In this document: one piece after another, positions 52,882 to 61,972 of the stretch
Position numbering within the stretch: the stretch's first letter is position 1
Layout: each line of letters begins with the position of its first letter
Made by a program: the position numbers and the translations under genes
The notes under the pieces: model-generated
Databases searched by the model: none
What the model saw: the letters and a program-made list of their open reading frames with translations, nothing else
Told to the model about the DNA's origin: nothing
From: an uncultured Lachnospiraceae bacterium
GTDB lineage: Bacteria; Bacillota; Clostridia; Lachnospirales; Lachnospiraceae
Reading direction: 5' to 3'
DNA length: 64,000 nt
Assembly (NCBI GenBank): GCA_910577175.1
Contig: CAJTLU010000001.1
Span: 62,001-126,000, forward strand

Positions 52882-53835
52882 ATGCAAAGGGACAGAAGAT
52901 ATGGCAGCTTAAAGAACAGAGCACGCAAAAGGCGCCGGAATAAATGGCACAGGCGTTCTCTTATCGCTGCGGCAGCAATTGCAGGTATTCTGGTGGCTGC
53001 GTATACGTTCAGGCTTAAGGATGTTGCAAGTGCTGCCGATGAGAAAGAAGGCAGTCAGCAAACGACAGAACGTCCTGCCGTGACCGGTAGTGCAGAAGGA
53101 GAAGAGGAGAACACCGGAAAGAAGCCGGAGGTACCGGAGATAACGGAGCCTGTGGAGGAAAAAGAAGAGGACGCTGTACCACAGGAGGATGAGGGAAACG
53201 GTTACGACTATACGCGGCCTGTACCGGAGTCGGATAGTGTCGGCAAAGAGTATTTTAATGACGCCGTATTTATCGGTAATTCAAGAACAGAAGGGCTGAT
53301 TCTAAATACAGGTCTTTCCAATGCCATCGCCTATACCTACAAGGGACTTATGGTGGACACAGTGTTCACAAAGCCTGTGATTTACAAGGATGGTGAGAAG
53401 CTTTCCGTCATGGAGGCGTTAAAAACGACTGATTTTGGAAAGGTATATCTTATGTTTGGCATCAATGAAACGGGCTGGAAGTATGAGGAGGTTTTTATTC
53501 GTCAATACGGAAAAATGATCGATGAAATCAAAGAAATAAACCCGGAAGCATTGATTTATATCCAGGAGATTTTACCTGTTACCGGGGAAGTTTCAGAAGC
53601 TCACAGCTATGTTAAAAATGAAAAAATAGACGAGTATAATACGTTGCTTTGCAAATTGGCGGAAGAAAAACAGGTATACTATGTGGATACTGCAAATGCG
53701 GTAGCCGGATCAGACGGCTTTCTTCCTGAGGATGCGGCAGTGGACGGGATTCATTTGAAAAAATCTTACTGTGAAAAATGGCTGGAATATTTAAAAACCC
53801 ATACGGTAGCCGATGAAAGGAGACAGTTTGAATGA
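52882..53835 (+). CDS. Membrane-anchored SGNH/GDSL-like hydrolase
   Basis: A 317-residue protein with a positively charged N-terminus, one membrane helix (about 26-42), an acidic linker rich in Glu and Pro (about 52-105) and an extracellular hydrolase domain. Nucleophile Ser134 is in FIGNSRTEG, the oxyanion motif is GINETG and the Asp-His pair is DGIHL. Such enzymes add or remove acyl groups on wall polymers. It starts the operon that continues through the sigma factor to the MBOAT and DHHW genes. The stop overlaps the next gene. Confidence 0.82.
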   Translation: MQRDRRYGSLKNRARKRRRNKWHRRSLIAAAAIAGILVAAYTFRLKDVASAADEKEGSQQTTERPAVTGSAEGEEENTGKKPEVPEITEPVEEKEEDAVPQEDEGNGYDYTRPVPESDSVGKEYFNDAVFIGNSRTEGLILNTGLSNAIAYTYKGLMVDTVFTKPVIYKDGEKLSVMEALKTTDFGKVYLMFGINETGWKYEEVFIRQYGKMIDEIKEINPEALIYIQEILPVTGEVSEAHSYVKNEKIDEYNTLLCKLAEEKQVYYVDTANAVAGSDGFLPEDAAVDGIHLKKSYCEKWLEYLKTHTVADERRQFE

Positions 53836-54311
53836 TGAAAGCAAGGAAAGAGGGAAAGTTAATTTTAATTCTTCTTGTAATTATTACTGTTTTTTCCGGG
53901 TGTTCCGGAAAAGACGATACGGCGGATATGACAGAGATTGACATTAGTTCTTTGGGAAGCGAGCTGCTTGAGCAGGTTGAATTTGAAGATGAATTGAATC
54001 TTGTTGATGACGCCATGGTAAAAAAGTTATATCATATAGAGGAGTTTATCAAAGCGCAGGTTTATATCGGCAGTGGTGCAACAGCCGAAGAAATTGCCAT
54101 ATTTGAATTTGACAGCGGGGAAGCGGCGGCAGAGGGTCTGAAGGCGGCAGAGGACAGGCTTGAAGAACAAAAGGAGAATTTTGCATCCTACGTCCCGAAA
54201 GAGCTTCAAAAGCTGGATAATGCGGTGGTGAAGCAGGTGGGGAACTATCTTGTTGTTTGTGTATCCAATGGTGACGAGGCAGAAAAAATTATCAAGAGCT
54301 ATATAAAATAG
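53832..54311 (+). CDS. DUF4358 lipoprotein
   Basis: A 159-residue lipoprotein with a short signal peptide ending in FSGC. The mature part resembles DUF4358 proteins common in Lachnospiraceae: EELEQVEF-like beginning, LYHIEEFIKAQVYIGSGATAEEIAIFEF in the middle and a C-terminal DGDEAEKII-like end. Function unknown. The start overlaps the hydrolase stop, placing it on the outside of the cell as part of the same operon. Confidence 0.75.
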   Translation: MMKARKEGKLILILLVIITVFSGCSGKDDTADMTEIDISSLGSELLEQVEFEDELNLVDDAMVKKLYHIEEFIKAQVYIGSGATAEEIAIFEFDSGEAAAEGLKAAEDRLEEQKENFASYVPKELQKLDNAVVKQVGNYLVVCVSNGDEAEKIIKSYIK

Positions 54312-54330
54312 GCAGAATGAGGAAAAGACT

Positions 54331-54819
54331 TTGAATACGGAACAGGAGATTGTAAGGCTGATTGAAGCCAATAAGGAAAAATATTACCGTGTTGCTTATA
54401 CCTATGTAAAAAATAAGGAAGACGCGTTAGATATTGTCCATGACGCGATTGTTAAGGCGCTGCAAAAAATGGATTCCTTGCACAAAAGAGAATATCTTGC
54501 GACATGGTTTTACAGGATTTTAATTAATGAAAGTATTTCCTATATCCGCAAAAATAGAAAGGTGGTATATCTTGACGAGCTGGACGATGCACAGCTTCCT
54601 GCAACGGAGGGAATCGACCGGGAGCAGTATATGACCCTGTATTCCGCCATTGATGACTTGTCGCCGGAATTAAAAACAATACTTATCCTCCGTTTTTTTG
54701 AGGATATGAAGCTTGATGAAATCGCAGAAATTACGTCGCTTAGGCTAAGTACGGTAAAGGCAAGGCTGTATAAGGCTTTGAAGCTTTTAAAAATAGATAT
54801 GGAAGGAGATAAATTATGA
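54331..54819 (+). CDS. ECF RNA polymerase sigma factor (SigV-like)
   Basis: A 162-residue group 4 sigma factor. Region 2 (about 14-80) contains ALDIVHDAIVKALQKM and the aromatic-rich ATWFYRILINESISYIR. Region 4 (about 105-155) contains the helix-turn-helix LRLSTVKARLYKAL. It starts with TTG behind GAGGAAAAG. The gene overlaps an RsiV-like anti-sigma, which strongly suggests a SigV-RsiV pair. It probably drives its own operon through the promoter at 52822. Confidence 0.9.
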   Translation: MNTEQEIVRLIEANKEKYYRVAYTYVKNKEDALDIVHDAIVKALQKMDSLHKREYLATWFYRILINESISYIRKNRKVVYLDELDDAQLPATEGIDREQYMTLYSAIDDLSPELKTILILRFFEDMKLDEIAEITSLRLSTVKARLYKALKLLKIDMEGDKL

Positions 54820-55664
54820 TGGATAAGCCAAAACGCAGTCATATTGAAATTCCAGAGGAACTGGATTCTGTTGTAAGAGCTGCAATTTCAGAGGGAAGGG
54901 TCTTGCGCCGGAGAAAGAAAATAATCGGTATTTTAAAGAAAACCGGGGCAGTGGCAGCGGCGCTTCTGATTTGTGTTATTTCGCTTTTAAATCTATCGCC
55001 TGCGTTTGCCAAAGCAGCATACAGGGTGCCTGTGCTGGGAGAACTGTGCCGTATAGTTACCTTCAACGAGTATCACTTTGAGGATAAAATAAAATACATT
55101 GATGCCAAAATCCCGCAAATCGAAAATACAGGGAAAAGCGATTTGGAAAAAAGGGTGAATCTTGAAATCCGGAAGGCAATCAATGAATGCATTGCGGAAA
55201 ATGAAGAGGCGGCAAAGGAGTATTATAAGGCGTTTGTAGAAACGGGAGGAAAGCCGGAAGACTTCATTCCTATCGGCATTACGGTTGATTATACGATAAA
55301 ATGTATCAATGAACGGTATGTGTCCTTTGTAGTATCGCAATATGAAACGGCATTTAGTGCGTACAACCATGAACTATATTACAATATAGACCTTGAAGAC
55401 GGGAAAATGCTTACCTTGAAAGACTGGTATGGAAACGATTACAAGCAGATAGTAGCCGGAAGCATTGAGAATACGATTGCAAATTGGAGCGCGGAGCAGA
55501 AGGAAATGCTGTGGGAGGACCTTTCAGTGATTGAGCTGATATCGGAAAATACCGACTTTTATATCAATCAGGAGAATCAGATTGTAGTTGTTTTTTCCAG
55601 ATACGAGGCGGCCTATGGCGCAGCGGGCGCACTTGAATTTACAATACAGACAGCAGGTGATTAG
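54816..55664 (+). CDS. RsiV-like anti-sigma factor
   Basis: A 282-residue one-pass membrane protein. A cytoplasmic part of about 40 residues would hold the sigma factor; the membrane helix spans about 43-66. The outside domain starts with AFAKAAYRVPVLGEL, typical of RsiV proteins in clostridia, and ends in a DUF3298-like region. In Bacillus subtilis RsiV binds lysozyme and is cut, freeing SigV; the same logic is likely here. It overlaps the sigma gene by four bases. Confidence 0.82.
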   Translation: MMDKPKRSHIEIPEELDSVVRAAISEGRVLRRRKKIIGILKKTGAVAAALLICVISLLNLSPAFAKAAYRVPVLGELCRIVTFNEYHFEDKIKYIDAKIPQIENTGKSDLEKRVNLEIRKAINECIAENEEAAKEYYKAFVETGGKPEDFIPIGITVDYTIKCINERYVSFVVSQYETAFSAYNHELYYNIDLEDGKMLTLKDWYGNDYKQIVAGSIENTIANWSAEQKEMLWEDLSVIELISENTDFYINQENQIVVVFSRYEAAYGAAGALEFTIQTAGD

Positions 55665-55679
55665 CAGGAGGTCTTTCGT

Positions 55680-57092
55680 TTGGTTTTCAGCAGTACACTT
55701 TTCATTTTTTTCTTTCTGCCGACGGTGCTGCTTGTGTATTTTGCAGTTCCGGGAAGACTGCGAAATTTCGTTTTGCTTTTTTTTAGCCTGATTTTTTATT
55801 CGTGGGGTGAGCCGGTTTATATCTTAATTATGCTGTTTTCCACGATGTTTGACTATGTAAACGGTCTGTTAATCGGACGTTTCCAGTCCAGGCGGAGACA
55901 TGGCGCAGCAAAAGCGGTGCTGTTAAGTTCCGTAATAGTAAATTTAGGTATTTTAGGCTTTTTTAAGTACAATAATTTTTTGATTGAAAATATAAACGCG
56001 GTTGCCGGGTCCGGTCTTCCGCTGCTGGAGATTGCCCTGCCGATTGGTATTTCATTTTATACCTTTCAAACGATGTCTTATACGTTTGATGTATATAGAA
56101 AAGAGGTCAGCGCGCAGAAAAATATCATCCGCTTTGCCACATATGTCACAATGTTTCCGCAGCTGGTAGCAGGACCGATAGTGCAGTATAAGGATATAGA
56201 GCCGCAGCTGGCTTTACGGAACATAACGATAAACGGCTTTACTTACGGAATCAAACGGTTTGTAGCCGGATTGTCAAAAAAGGTGCTGCTTGCGAATCAG
56301 GCAGGAGTATTGTGGGAACAGATTTCCAGGAGTTCTCTGGAAAGTTTGACTGCAAGTGAGGCATGGCTTGGGGCTGTCGCATTTTCCTTTCAGATTTATT
56401 TTGATTTTTCAGGATATTCTGATATGGCGGTCGGCCTCGGGGAGATGTTTGGGTTTCATTTTAAGGAAAATTTTAATTATCCCTATTGTGCCAAAAGTAT
56501 TACAGAATTCTGGCGCAGATGGCATATTTCTCTCGGCGCATGGTTCCGGGAATATGTCTATATCCCGCTTGGCGGTAACCGGAAGGGAACGGGAAGGCAG
56601 CTTCTTAATATCTTCATTGTGTGGTGCCTGACAGGCTTCTGGCACGGAGCCAGCTGGAATTTTGTTATCTGGGGCTTGTATTTCGGTGTTTTGCTAATCA
56701 TAGAAAAGGCATTTTTACTAAAATGGCTTTCCGGACACAAATATTTTTCCCATCTATACACAATCGTGCTTGTGATTATCAGCTGGGTGATTTTTGCATT
56801 TGACGATAGTTCAAACGTGTGCTTATATTTGAAGGCAATGCTCGGTGTCCATGGAAGCGGACTCTTTTCGTCGTCGGCAGGCTATTACCTTTGCTCAAAT
56901 GCGGCAGTATTGACTGCCTGTACCATAGGCAGTATCCATATTTTTAAAGGGAACAGGCGGTTAGAGCAAGCGGGAGCTTTCCGCCCGGCAGTCTGTATTG
57001 TAAAGCTTGCGGCATACGCCGTCATGTTTTTGCTAAGCGTGGGATTTCTGGTCGGAGATACCTATAACCCTTTTTTATATTTCAGGTTCTGA
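55680..57092 (+). CDS. MBOAT-family O-acyltransferase (AlgI/DltB-like)
   Basis: A 470-residue membrane protein with about ten helices. The conserved catalytic His322 lies in TGFWHGASWNF and a second conserved histidine at 282 in FWRRWHISLG. PIGISFYTFQTMSYTFDVYR is typical of the AlgI group, which hands acetyl groups across the membrane to polymers outside. The TTG start follows GCAGGAGGT by eight bases. It is followed 13 bases later by a DHHW partner. Confidence 0.9.
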   Translation: MVFSSTLFIFFFLPTVLLVYFAVPGRLRNFVLLFFSLIFYSWGEPVYILIMLFSTMFDYVNGLLIGRFQSRRRHGAAKAVLLSSVIVNLGILGFFKYNNFLIENINAVAGSGLPLLEIALPIGISFYTFQTMSYTFDVYRKEVSAQKNIIRFATYVTMFPQLVAGPIVQYKDIEPQLALRNITINGFTYGIKRFVAGLSKKVLLANQAGVLWEQISRSSLESLTASEAWLGAVAFSFQIYFDFSGYSDMAVGLGEMFGFHFKENFNYPYCAKSITEFWRRWHISLGAWFREYVYIPLGGNRKGTGRQLLNIFIVWCLTGFWHGASWNFVIWGLYFGVLLIIEKAFLLKWLSGHKYFSHLYTIVLVIISWVIFAFDDSSNVCLYLKAMLGVHGSGLFSSSAGYYLCSNAAVLTACTIGSIHIFKGNRRLEQAGAFRPAVCIVKLAAYAVMFLLSVGFLVGDTYNPFLYFRF

Positions 57093-57105
57093 GAGGAGAG
57101 GCAAA

Positions 57106-58236
57106 ATGAAAAAAATCGGTCAAATTACTGCAATCGTGCTTTTTCTTGCGATGCTGTACGGCATTCCTGTCAGTTTTTTGATACAGAAGGATATCGCATT
57201 TTCTGAGAATGAAAACCGTTATCTTGCAGATAAGCCGCTGCTTTCTCTTGAAAACATGCTTTCAGGAAAATTCATGGAGGGCACGGAACGCTATATTGAC
57301 GACCAGTTTCCGCAAAGAGACTTTTGGGTTTCTTTGAAGTCGGATTTTCTGCGGCTGACAGGCCGCAAAGAAATAAACGGCGTTTATTTGGCAGGAGACG
57401 GCTATCTTATAGAAAAGTGGCTTGAGAGCGAATTTGATGAAAAGCGGCTGACAGAAAATATAGAAGCGCTGAACCGTTTTGCACAAAGGCATCCGGAGCA
57501 GACAATAGCAGTGATGCTTGTTCCCACCGCAGGTATGATTTTAAAGGAGAAGCTTCCGGAAAACGCGCCTATGTTTCACCAGCAGCTTGCATATGACCTG
57601 GTGAATCGCAAGCTGGGCGGCGTATCGTATATTGACCTGAATCCGCTGTTTGCAGCACATAGCACAGAAGCTCTATACTATAGGGCGGACCATCATTGGA
57701 CGACATACGGCGCGTTTTTGGCTTATTCTGCCTGGTGCGCGGCAAATGGCTGTTCTGCAGACCTGGACAGCTTTGAATCAGAAACAGTCACCGATGAATT
57801 TCAAGGCTCGCTTTATTCAAAGGTTTTAGGAAGTTATTGTGTCGTGGATAAGATTGAGTTATACAGGCAGGGAGAGGAAGACGCCTATGACGTTGCCTAT
57901 AACTTTGGAAAAATGCGCAGTCATACGGTTTATGCCAGTGAGCGCCTTTTGCAGAAGGATAAGTATCAGGTGTTTTTGAACGGAAACCATCCCGAAGTCA
58001 CAATCAGGACCTCACAGACAAACGGCAGGCATCTGCTGATTATAAAGGATTCTTTTGCTAATGCGTTTGTGCCGTTTTTGCTCAAGGATTATGAAACAAT
58101 TCATCTGATTGACCTACGCTATTATAATGGCAGTATTGACGATTATATGCTTGAAAATGATATTAACGAATGCTTAATTTTATATAACATAAAAAATTTC
58201 TGCGAAGATAAAAACATTTTGGATATAGCTTCTTAA
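57106..58236 (+). CDS. DHHW-family protein (AlgJ/AlgX-like)
   Basis: A 376-residue extracellular protein anchored by one N-terminal helix (about 7-25). The signature D195-H-H-W198 and a serine in IKDSFAN (Ser316) form the active site expected for AlgJ/AlgX-type O-acetyltransferase partners. Together with the MBOAT protein it should transfer acyl groups to a surface polymer. Last gene of the operon. Confidence 0.88.
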   Translation: MKKIGQITAIVLFLAMLYGIPVSFLIQKDIAFSENENRYLADKPLLSLENMLSGKFMEGTERYIDDQFPQRDFWVSLKSDFLRLTGRKEINGVYLAGDGYLIEKWLESEFDEKRLTENIEALNRFAQRHPEQTIAVMLVPTAGMILKEKLPENAPMFHQQLAYDLVNRKLGGVSYIDLNPLFAAHSTEALYYRADHHWTTYGAFLAYSAWCAANGCSADLDSFESETVTDEFQGSLYSKVLGSYCVVDKIELYRQGEEDAYDVAYNFGKMRSHTVYASERLLQKDKYQVFLNGNHPEVTIRTSQTNGRHLLIIKDSFANAFVPFLLKDYETIHLIDLRYYNGSIDDYMLENDINECLILYNIKNFCEDKNILDIAS

Positions 58237-58377
58237 GCCTTTTTATGCTATAATCTGGTAGAGAGGTTTACCAAAGCAAGAGGAAAACTGATCCGATGAG
58301 TGTACCAGGAGAGAAAATACTTTGGCACTATGGTCGGACCGGTAAATGGATAAGGCTTGAATTGAGGAAGCGTAAGG

Positions 58378-59187
58378 ATGAAATACTATTTAACAAAAGT
58401 AATTTGCGAGGATAAGAGCTGTTTTCTGGTGTGGTACGGCGGTCATAAGGATGGCTTTTTAGTATCTGGAAAACGCTTGTTAGCGTTTTCTTCTGCCGAG
58501 GAGGCAGACGGATTTGCAAGGAAAGAAAAAATTTCCTTTGAAGCAGAAGAAATAACCTATGATTTTTCTGGATTTCCCAGATTAACAGGAAAGGAAGAAC
58601 CGTCGGAGAAGTGCCGTATCTTTATCGATGCATGGAATTTTTTCAGTGATTTATCAAAATCATTGGATGAAAGCTTTCTTGGTGATTCCGGGGATGAAAT
58701 TACGAATACGATATATAATAAGCTGTTCCATGGATGTAATTTGGAAGCGTTAAAAACGAAGGAGTATCATCCGGTTTTTGATGACAACGAAATACAGAGT
58801 TGTTCGGCAATTTTGCTGGATGGGTTAGCTATATTAAAGAAGCAGCTGAATTGGAAAGGAGGCGCAGGTATGGTAAAGCATATTATTTTATGGAAGCTAA
58901 AGGATACGGTTGCGGACAAGGAGAGGGTGCTCCGGGAGATGAAGGAGAACTTAGAGGCGCTGACAGGGAAGGTGCCGGGCTTGCTCCGGCTTACGGTTGT
59001 GACCTGTCCTCTCGCATCTTCTAATGCAGATGTGATGTTAGACAGCGAGCTTGAAAGCGAGGAGGCGTTAAAGGGCTACCAGTCCCACCCGGAGCATGTA
59101 CGGGTGGCGAATACCTATGTCAGACCGTTTACGGAGCTCCGGCTTTGTATGGACTATGAGGAGATGCAAAAACCCAGGAGTGTGTAA
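58378..59187 (+). CDS. Fusion of an unknown N-terminal domain with a Dabb stress-response domain
   Basis: A 269-residue open frame in two parts. Residues 1-160 are an unrecognised soluble domain (starting YYLTKVICEDKSCFLVWYGG) of a type often seen in polymorphic-toxin immunity genes; this is only an impression. Residues 165-269 are a Dabb (stress-responsive alpha/beta barrel) domain starting MVKHIILWKL. A perfect AAAGGAGG (58855-58862) sits seven bases before that internal ATG (58870), so the Dabb protein is probably also, or mainly, made on its own. The fusion may have come from loss of a stop codon. Confidence 0.65.
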   Translation: MKYYLTKVICEDKSCFLVWYGGHKDGFLVSGKRLLAFSSAEEADGFARKEKISFEAEEITYDFSGFPRLTGKEEPSEKCRIFIDAWNFFSDLSKSLDESFLGDSGDEITNTIYNKLFHGCNLEALKTKEYHPVFDDNEIQSCSAILLDGLAILKKQLNWKGGAGMVKHIILWKLKDTVADKERVLREMKENLEALTGKVPGLLRLTVVTCPLASSNADVMLDSELESEEALKGYQSHPEHVRVANTYVRPFTELRLCMDYEEMQKPRSV

Positions 59188-59190
59188 TCC

Positions 59191-59218
59191 TTGACAAAAA
59201 AATCCATAGGGGTATAAT
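59191..59218 (+). promoter_or_regulatory. Promoter of the Mrp-NifX gene
   Basis: Perfect TTGACA (59191-59196) and TATAAT (59213-59218) boxes with a 16-base spacer precede the Mrp gene. Confidence 0.75.
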
Positions 59219-59266
59219 GGGAGGCAGAGTTAGAAATTTATCAGGGTTAGAAAAGAGGTTTTGGTA

Positions 59267-60538
59267 ATGAGCGAAGAGATTTATGAGCAGGAAATTCCAT
59301 GTTCCCATGACTGCAGCAGCTGTTCGGCGAATTGTGATTCCAGGAAGCCGGATAAGTCGCAGTTTGCGGAGCCGATGAACCAGTACAGCAATGTGAAAAA
59401 GGTAATTGGCGTAGTCAGCGGAAAGGGCGGAGTGGGCAAATCCTTTGTTACGTCTTACCTTGCGGTATTGATGAGGCGTATGGGATATAAGACCGCTATT
59501 TTAGACGCAGATGTGACCGGACCGTCTGTTCCGATGGCGTTTGGTGTGCATAAAAAGGCGCAGGGGAACGAGCTTGGCATTCTGCCGGAGTATACGAAGA
59601 ACGGTACGGCAATTATGTCGGTGAATCTTTTGTTAGAGAATGAAGAGGTGCCGGTCGTTTGGAGAGGCCCGGTGATTGCAGGTACGGTAAAGCAGTTCTG
59701 GTCCCAGGTGGTCTGGGGCGAGGTGGACTATATGTTTGTCGATATGCCTCCGGGAACCGGCGACGTGCCGCTTACGGTGTTCCAGTCCCTTCCGGTGGAC
59801 GGCATTCTTATTGTGACCAGTCCGCAGGACTTGGTTTCGATGGTCGTGGCAAAGGCTGTAAATATGGCGCGTGAAATGGATATTCCGGTGCTTGGTCTGG
59901 TGGAAAATTACAGTTATGCCGTGTGCGGCTGTTGTGGGGAGAAAATGTATGTATTTGGGGAAAGCCATATCGAGGATACGGCACGCAAGTTCAATCTTCC
60001 GGTGCTTGGAAGGCTTCCGATGGACCCGCGCATTGCAAAGTCCGTGGATGCCGGTGAAATTGAGAGTCTGGAAGGCGACTGGCTGGAGGACGTTACGCTT
60101 GTGTTAAAGGAGCTTCTGCCGCAGGGAGCTACGGCGGCGGAGCAGGGAGATTATAAGATTGCCGTAACAACGGATGAAGAGAATAATGTGTTTGGTCATT
60201 TCGGCCACTGTGAAAAGTTTACGCTTTACAGCATGAGCGATGGCATCCTGATGGCAAAAACCGTATTAAATACCGACGGAAACGGCCATGAGGCTATGGT
60301 GCAGGTGCTTGTGGAAAATAACGTAAAGGTTCTGATTTGCGGCGGTATCGGCAGGGGCGCCATGGAGGCGCTGCTTGCAGCAGGGATTATGGTAATACCG
60401 GGGATGACCGGTGATATTGATGTTGCAGTAGCGGGATTTCTTGACGGGAGTCTGAAGGAGAGTGCGGAACCGAACTGCAGTACGCATGATTCCGGCGCCT
60501 GCAGCTGTGGCAGCGGCTGCGGAGGATGCTGCCACTGA
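59267..60538 (+). CDS. Mrp/NBP35 P-loop ATPase fused to a NifX-like domain
   Basis: A 423-residue protein linked to iron-sulfur cluster carriage. The N-terminus is cysteine-rich (CSHDCSSCSANC). The ATPase part has SGKGGVGKS (51-59), a DADVTGPS switch and VDMPPGTGD, with a CGCC pair for cluster binding. The C-terminal ~110 residues are a NifX/NifB-like domain (VFGHFGHCEKF), and the tail is cysteine- and glycine-rich. ATG 59267 is chosen. The next gene encodes an ASKHA protein with its own cysteine cluster. Confidence 0.88.
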   Translation: MSEEIYEQEIPCSHDCSSCSANCDSRKPDKSQFAEPMNQYSNVKKVIGVVSGKGGVGKSFVTSYLAVLMRRMGYKTAILDADVTGPSVPMAFGVHKKAQGNELGILPEYTKNGTAIMSVNLLLENEEVPVVWRGPVIAGTVKQFWSQVVWGEVDYMFVDMPPGTGDVPLTVFQSLPVDGILIVTSPQDLVSMVVAKAVNMAREMDIPVLGLVENYSYAVCGCCGEKMYVFGESHIEDTARKFNLPVLGRLPMDPRIAKSVDAGEIESLEGDWLEDVTLVLKELLPQGATAAEQGDYKIAVTTDEENNVFGHFGHCEKFTLYSMSDGILMAKTVLNTDGNGHEAMVQVLVENNVKVLICGGIGRGAMEALLAAGIMVIPGMTGDIDVAVAGFLDGSLKESAEPNCSTHDSGACSCGSGCGGCCH

Positions 60539-60551
60539 TTCAGGAGGAGGC

Positions 60552-61886
60552 ATGGGAAACAGGTATTGTGGTGCCTGCCGCGGCGAACGCGGCTGCAGGG
60601 ACTGTACGGCTGCTGTCCGGGCAGCGAAATATGCCGGGCTTACGGAGTTTTCGGCGGAGGGTCTTTTTCAAGGAGATGTCCCGCAGGAGGCAGCCGCACC
60701 AGGGGGAACAGCGTCAGAGCATAGTTTTGGTATGCCGGAAGCGCTTTTGCTGGCGGCAGATATCGGTACAACGACGCTCGGCTTTGTATGCGCGGATGAG
60801 CAGGGAAGGGTTCTTGCCTCTTATGGTGTGGAGAACCCGCAGCGCCAGACTGCGGCGGATGTAATCGGCAGGATTGACGCGGCATGCCGCGGAGCAGGGA
60901 CACAGTTAAAAAAACAAATCAGGGAAGCCTTAGCGGAAGGCTTCCTTTTTGTGCTGAAACGGGCAGAAAGCCTTTTTGCAGAACCGGGTGCGGCATGGGA
61001 AAGGCTGCCGGTACGGATTGCGCTTGCCGGAAATACTACGATGCAGCATCTGCTGCTTGGCTATCCGTTAGACGGAATGGCAAAGGCGCCGTTTTGTCCT
61101 TATTCCGTCGGGGAAGTGCATGTTTCGTTTGCTTCTTTGTTTTCGGAGACTGCGGCGTATGCCGGATTGCCGGACACGGTAAAGGAAGCGGGAGTTTTTG
61201 TGTTTCCCTGTCTTTCTGCTTTTGTGGGCGGGGATGTTCTGGCAGGCGCTTATGCGCTTTCCTTTCCCGGGGTTGCCGGGGGAGTGGGAAAGGAGAACGG
61301 GAGCTATCTGTTAGCCGACTTAGGGACCAACGGAGAACTTCTTTTGTCGGTTTCCGGCAACGTATATGCGACTGCAGCGGCGATGGGAAGCGCATTTGAG
61401 GGAGGAAGATTTGCCTATGCCGCGGATTTATTCCGTCTGATGTCGGATGCCCTGCGGAGGGGGGCGGCAGACGAAACGGGGCTGTTTTGCGAGCCGTACT
61501 TTACGGAAGGGTTTTCCGGGCTGTATCAGGAGGATGTCCGTACCTTTCAGCTTGCCAAGGGAGCAGTACGCGCGGGAATCGAGGTGCTCTGCAGATATGC
61601 CGGAATCGATACGGGGCAGATAACGACTGTTTTCCTGGCAGGGGGAGCCGGACGGTACTGCCGGACCGGAGACCTTCTGCGCACCGGCTTTATGCCGGAG
61701 GAGTTCCGGGGGAAGTTAAGGGTGGTCGGAAACAGCTGCATTGGCGGACTGCTCCGGTATTTAAGCAGTCCCGGAGAAAGGCTGCACTGTGCGGGGGAGG
61801 TAATTAATCTGGCAGAAAGGCCGGAGTTTGAGGAATTGTATTACCGGTGGATGGAGTTTCCGGACAGTGTGCCGGAAAAAACGTAG
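60552..61886 (+). CDS. ASKHA-domain protein (corrinoid-activator-like, DUF4445)
   Basis: A 444-residue protein with an actin-like ATPase core: DIGTTT at 70-75 and LADLGTNGELLL farther on, with a VFLAGGAGRYC segment. The N-terminus has CGACRGERGCRDC instead of the ferredoxin domain of RACo-type activators. Proteins of this group reductively reactivate corrinoid enzymes; the short cysteine-rich start may receive a cluster from the upstream Mrp protein. ATG 60552 follows AGGAGGAGG. Confidence 0.78.
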   Translation: MGNRYCGACRGERGCRDCTAAVRAAKYAGLTEFSAEGLFQGDVPQEAAAPGGTASEHSFGMPEALLLAADIGTTTLGFVCADEQGRVLASYGVENPQRQTAADVIGRIDAACRGAGTQLKKQIREALAEGFLFVLKRAESLFAEPGAAWERLPVRIALAGNTTMQHLLLGYPLDGMAKAPFCPYSVGEVHVSFASLFSETAAYAGLPDTVKEAGVFVFPCLSAFVGGDVLAGAYALSFPGVAGGVGKENGSYLLADLGTNGELLLSVSGNVYATAAAMGSAFEGGRFAYAADLFRLMSDALRRGAADETGLFCEPYFTEGFSGLYQEDVRTFQLAKGAVRAGIEVLCRYAGIDTGQITTVFLAGGAGRYCRTGDLLRTGFMPEEFRGKLRVVGNSCIGGLLRYLSSPGERLHCAGEVINLAERPEFEELYYRWMEFPDSVPEKT

Positions 61887-61972
61887 CCTGCGGAACAAAG
61901 GCGGCTTAAAAACTGTGGAAACGCAGGACAGGCGCAGGAACTGTGTTTAAAATCCGGAGAGGAGGAAAGGAA

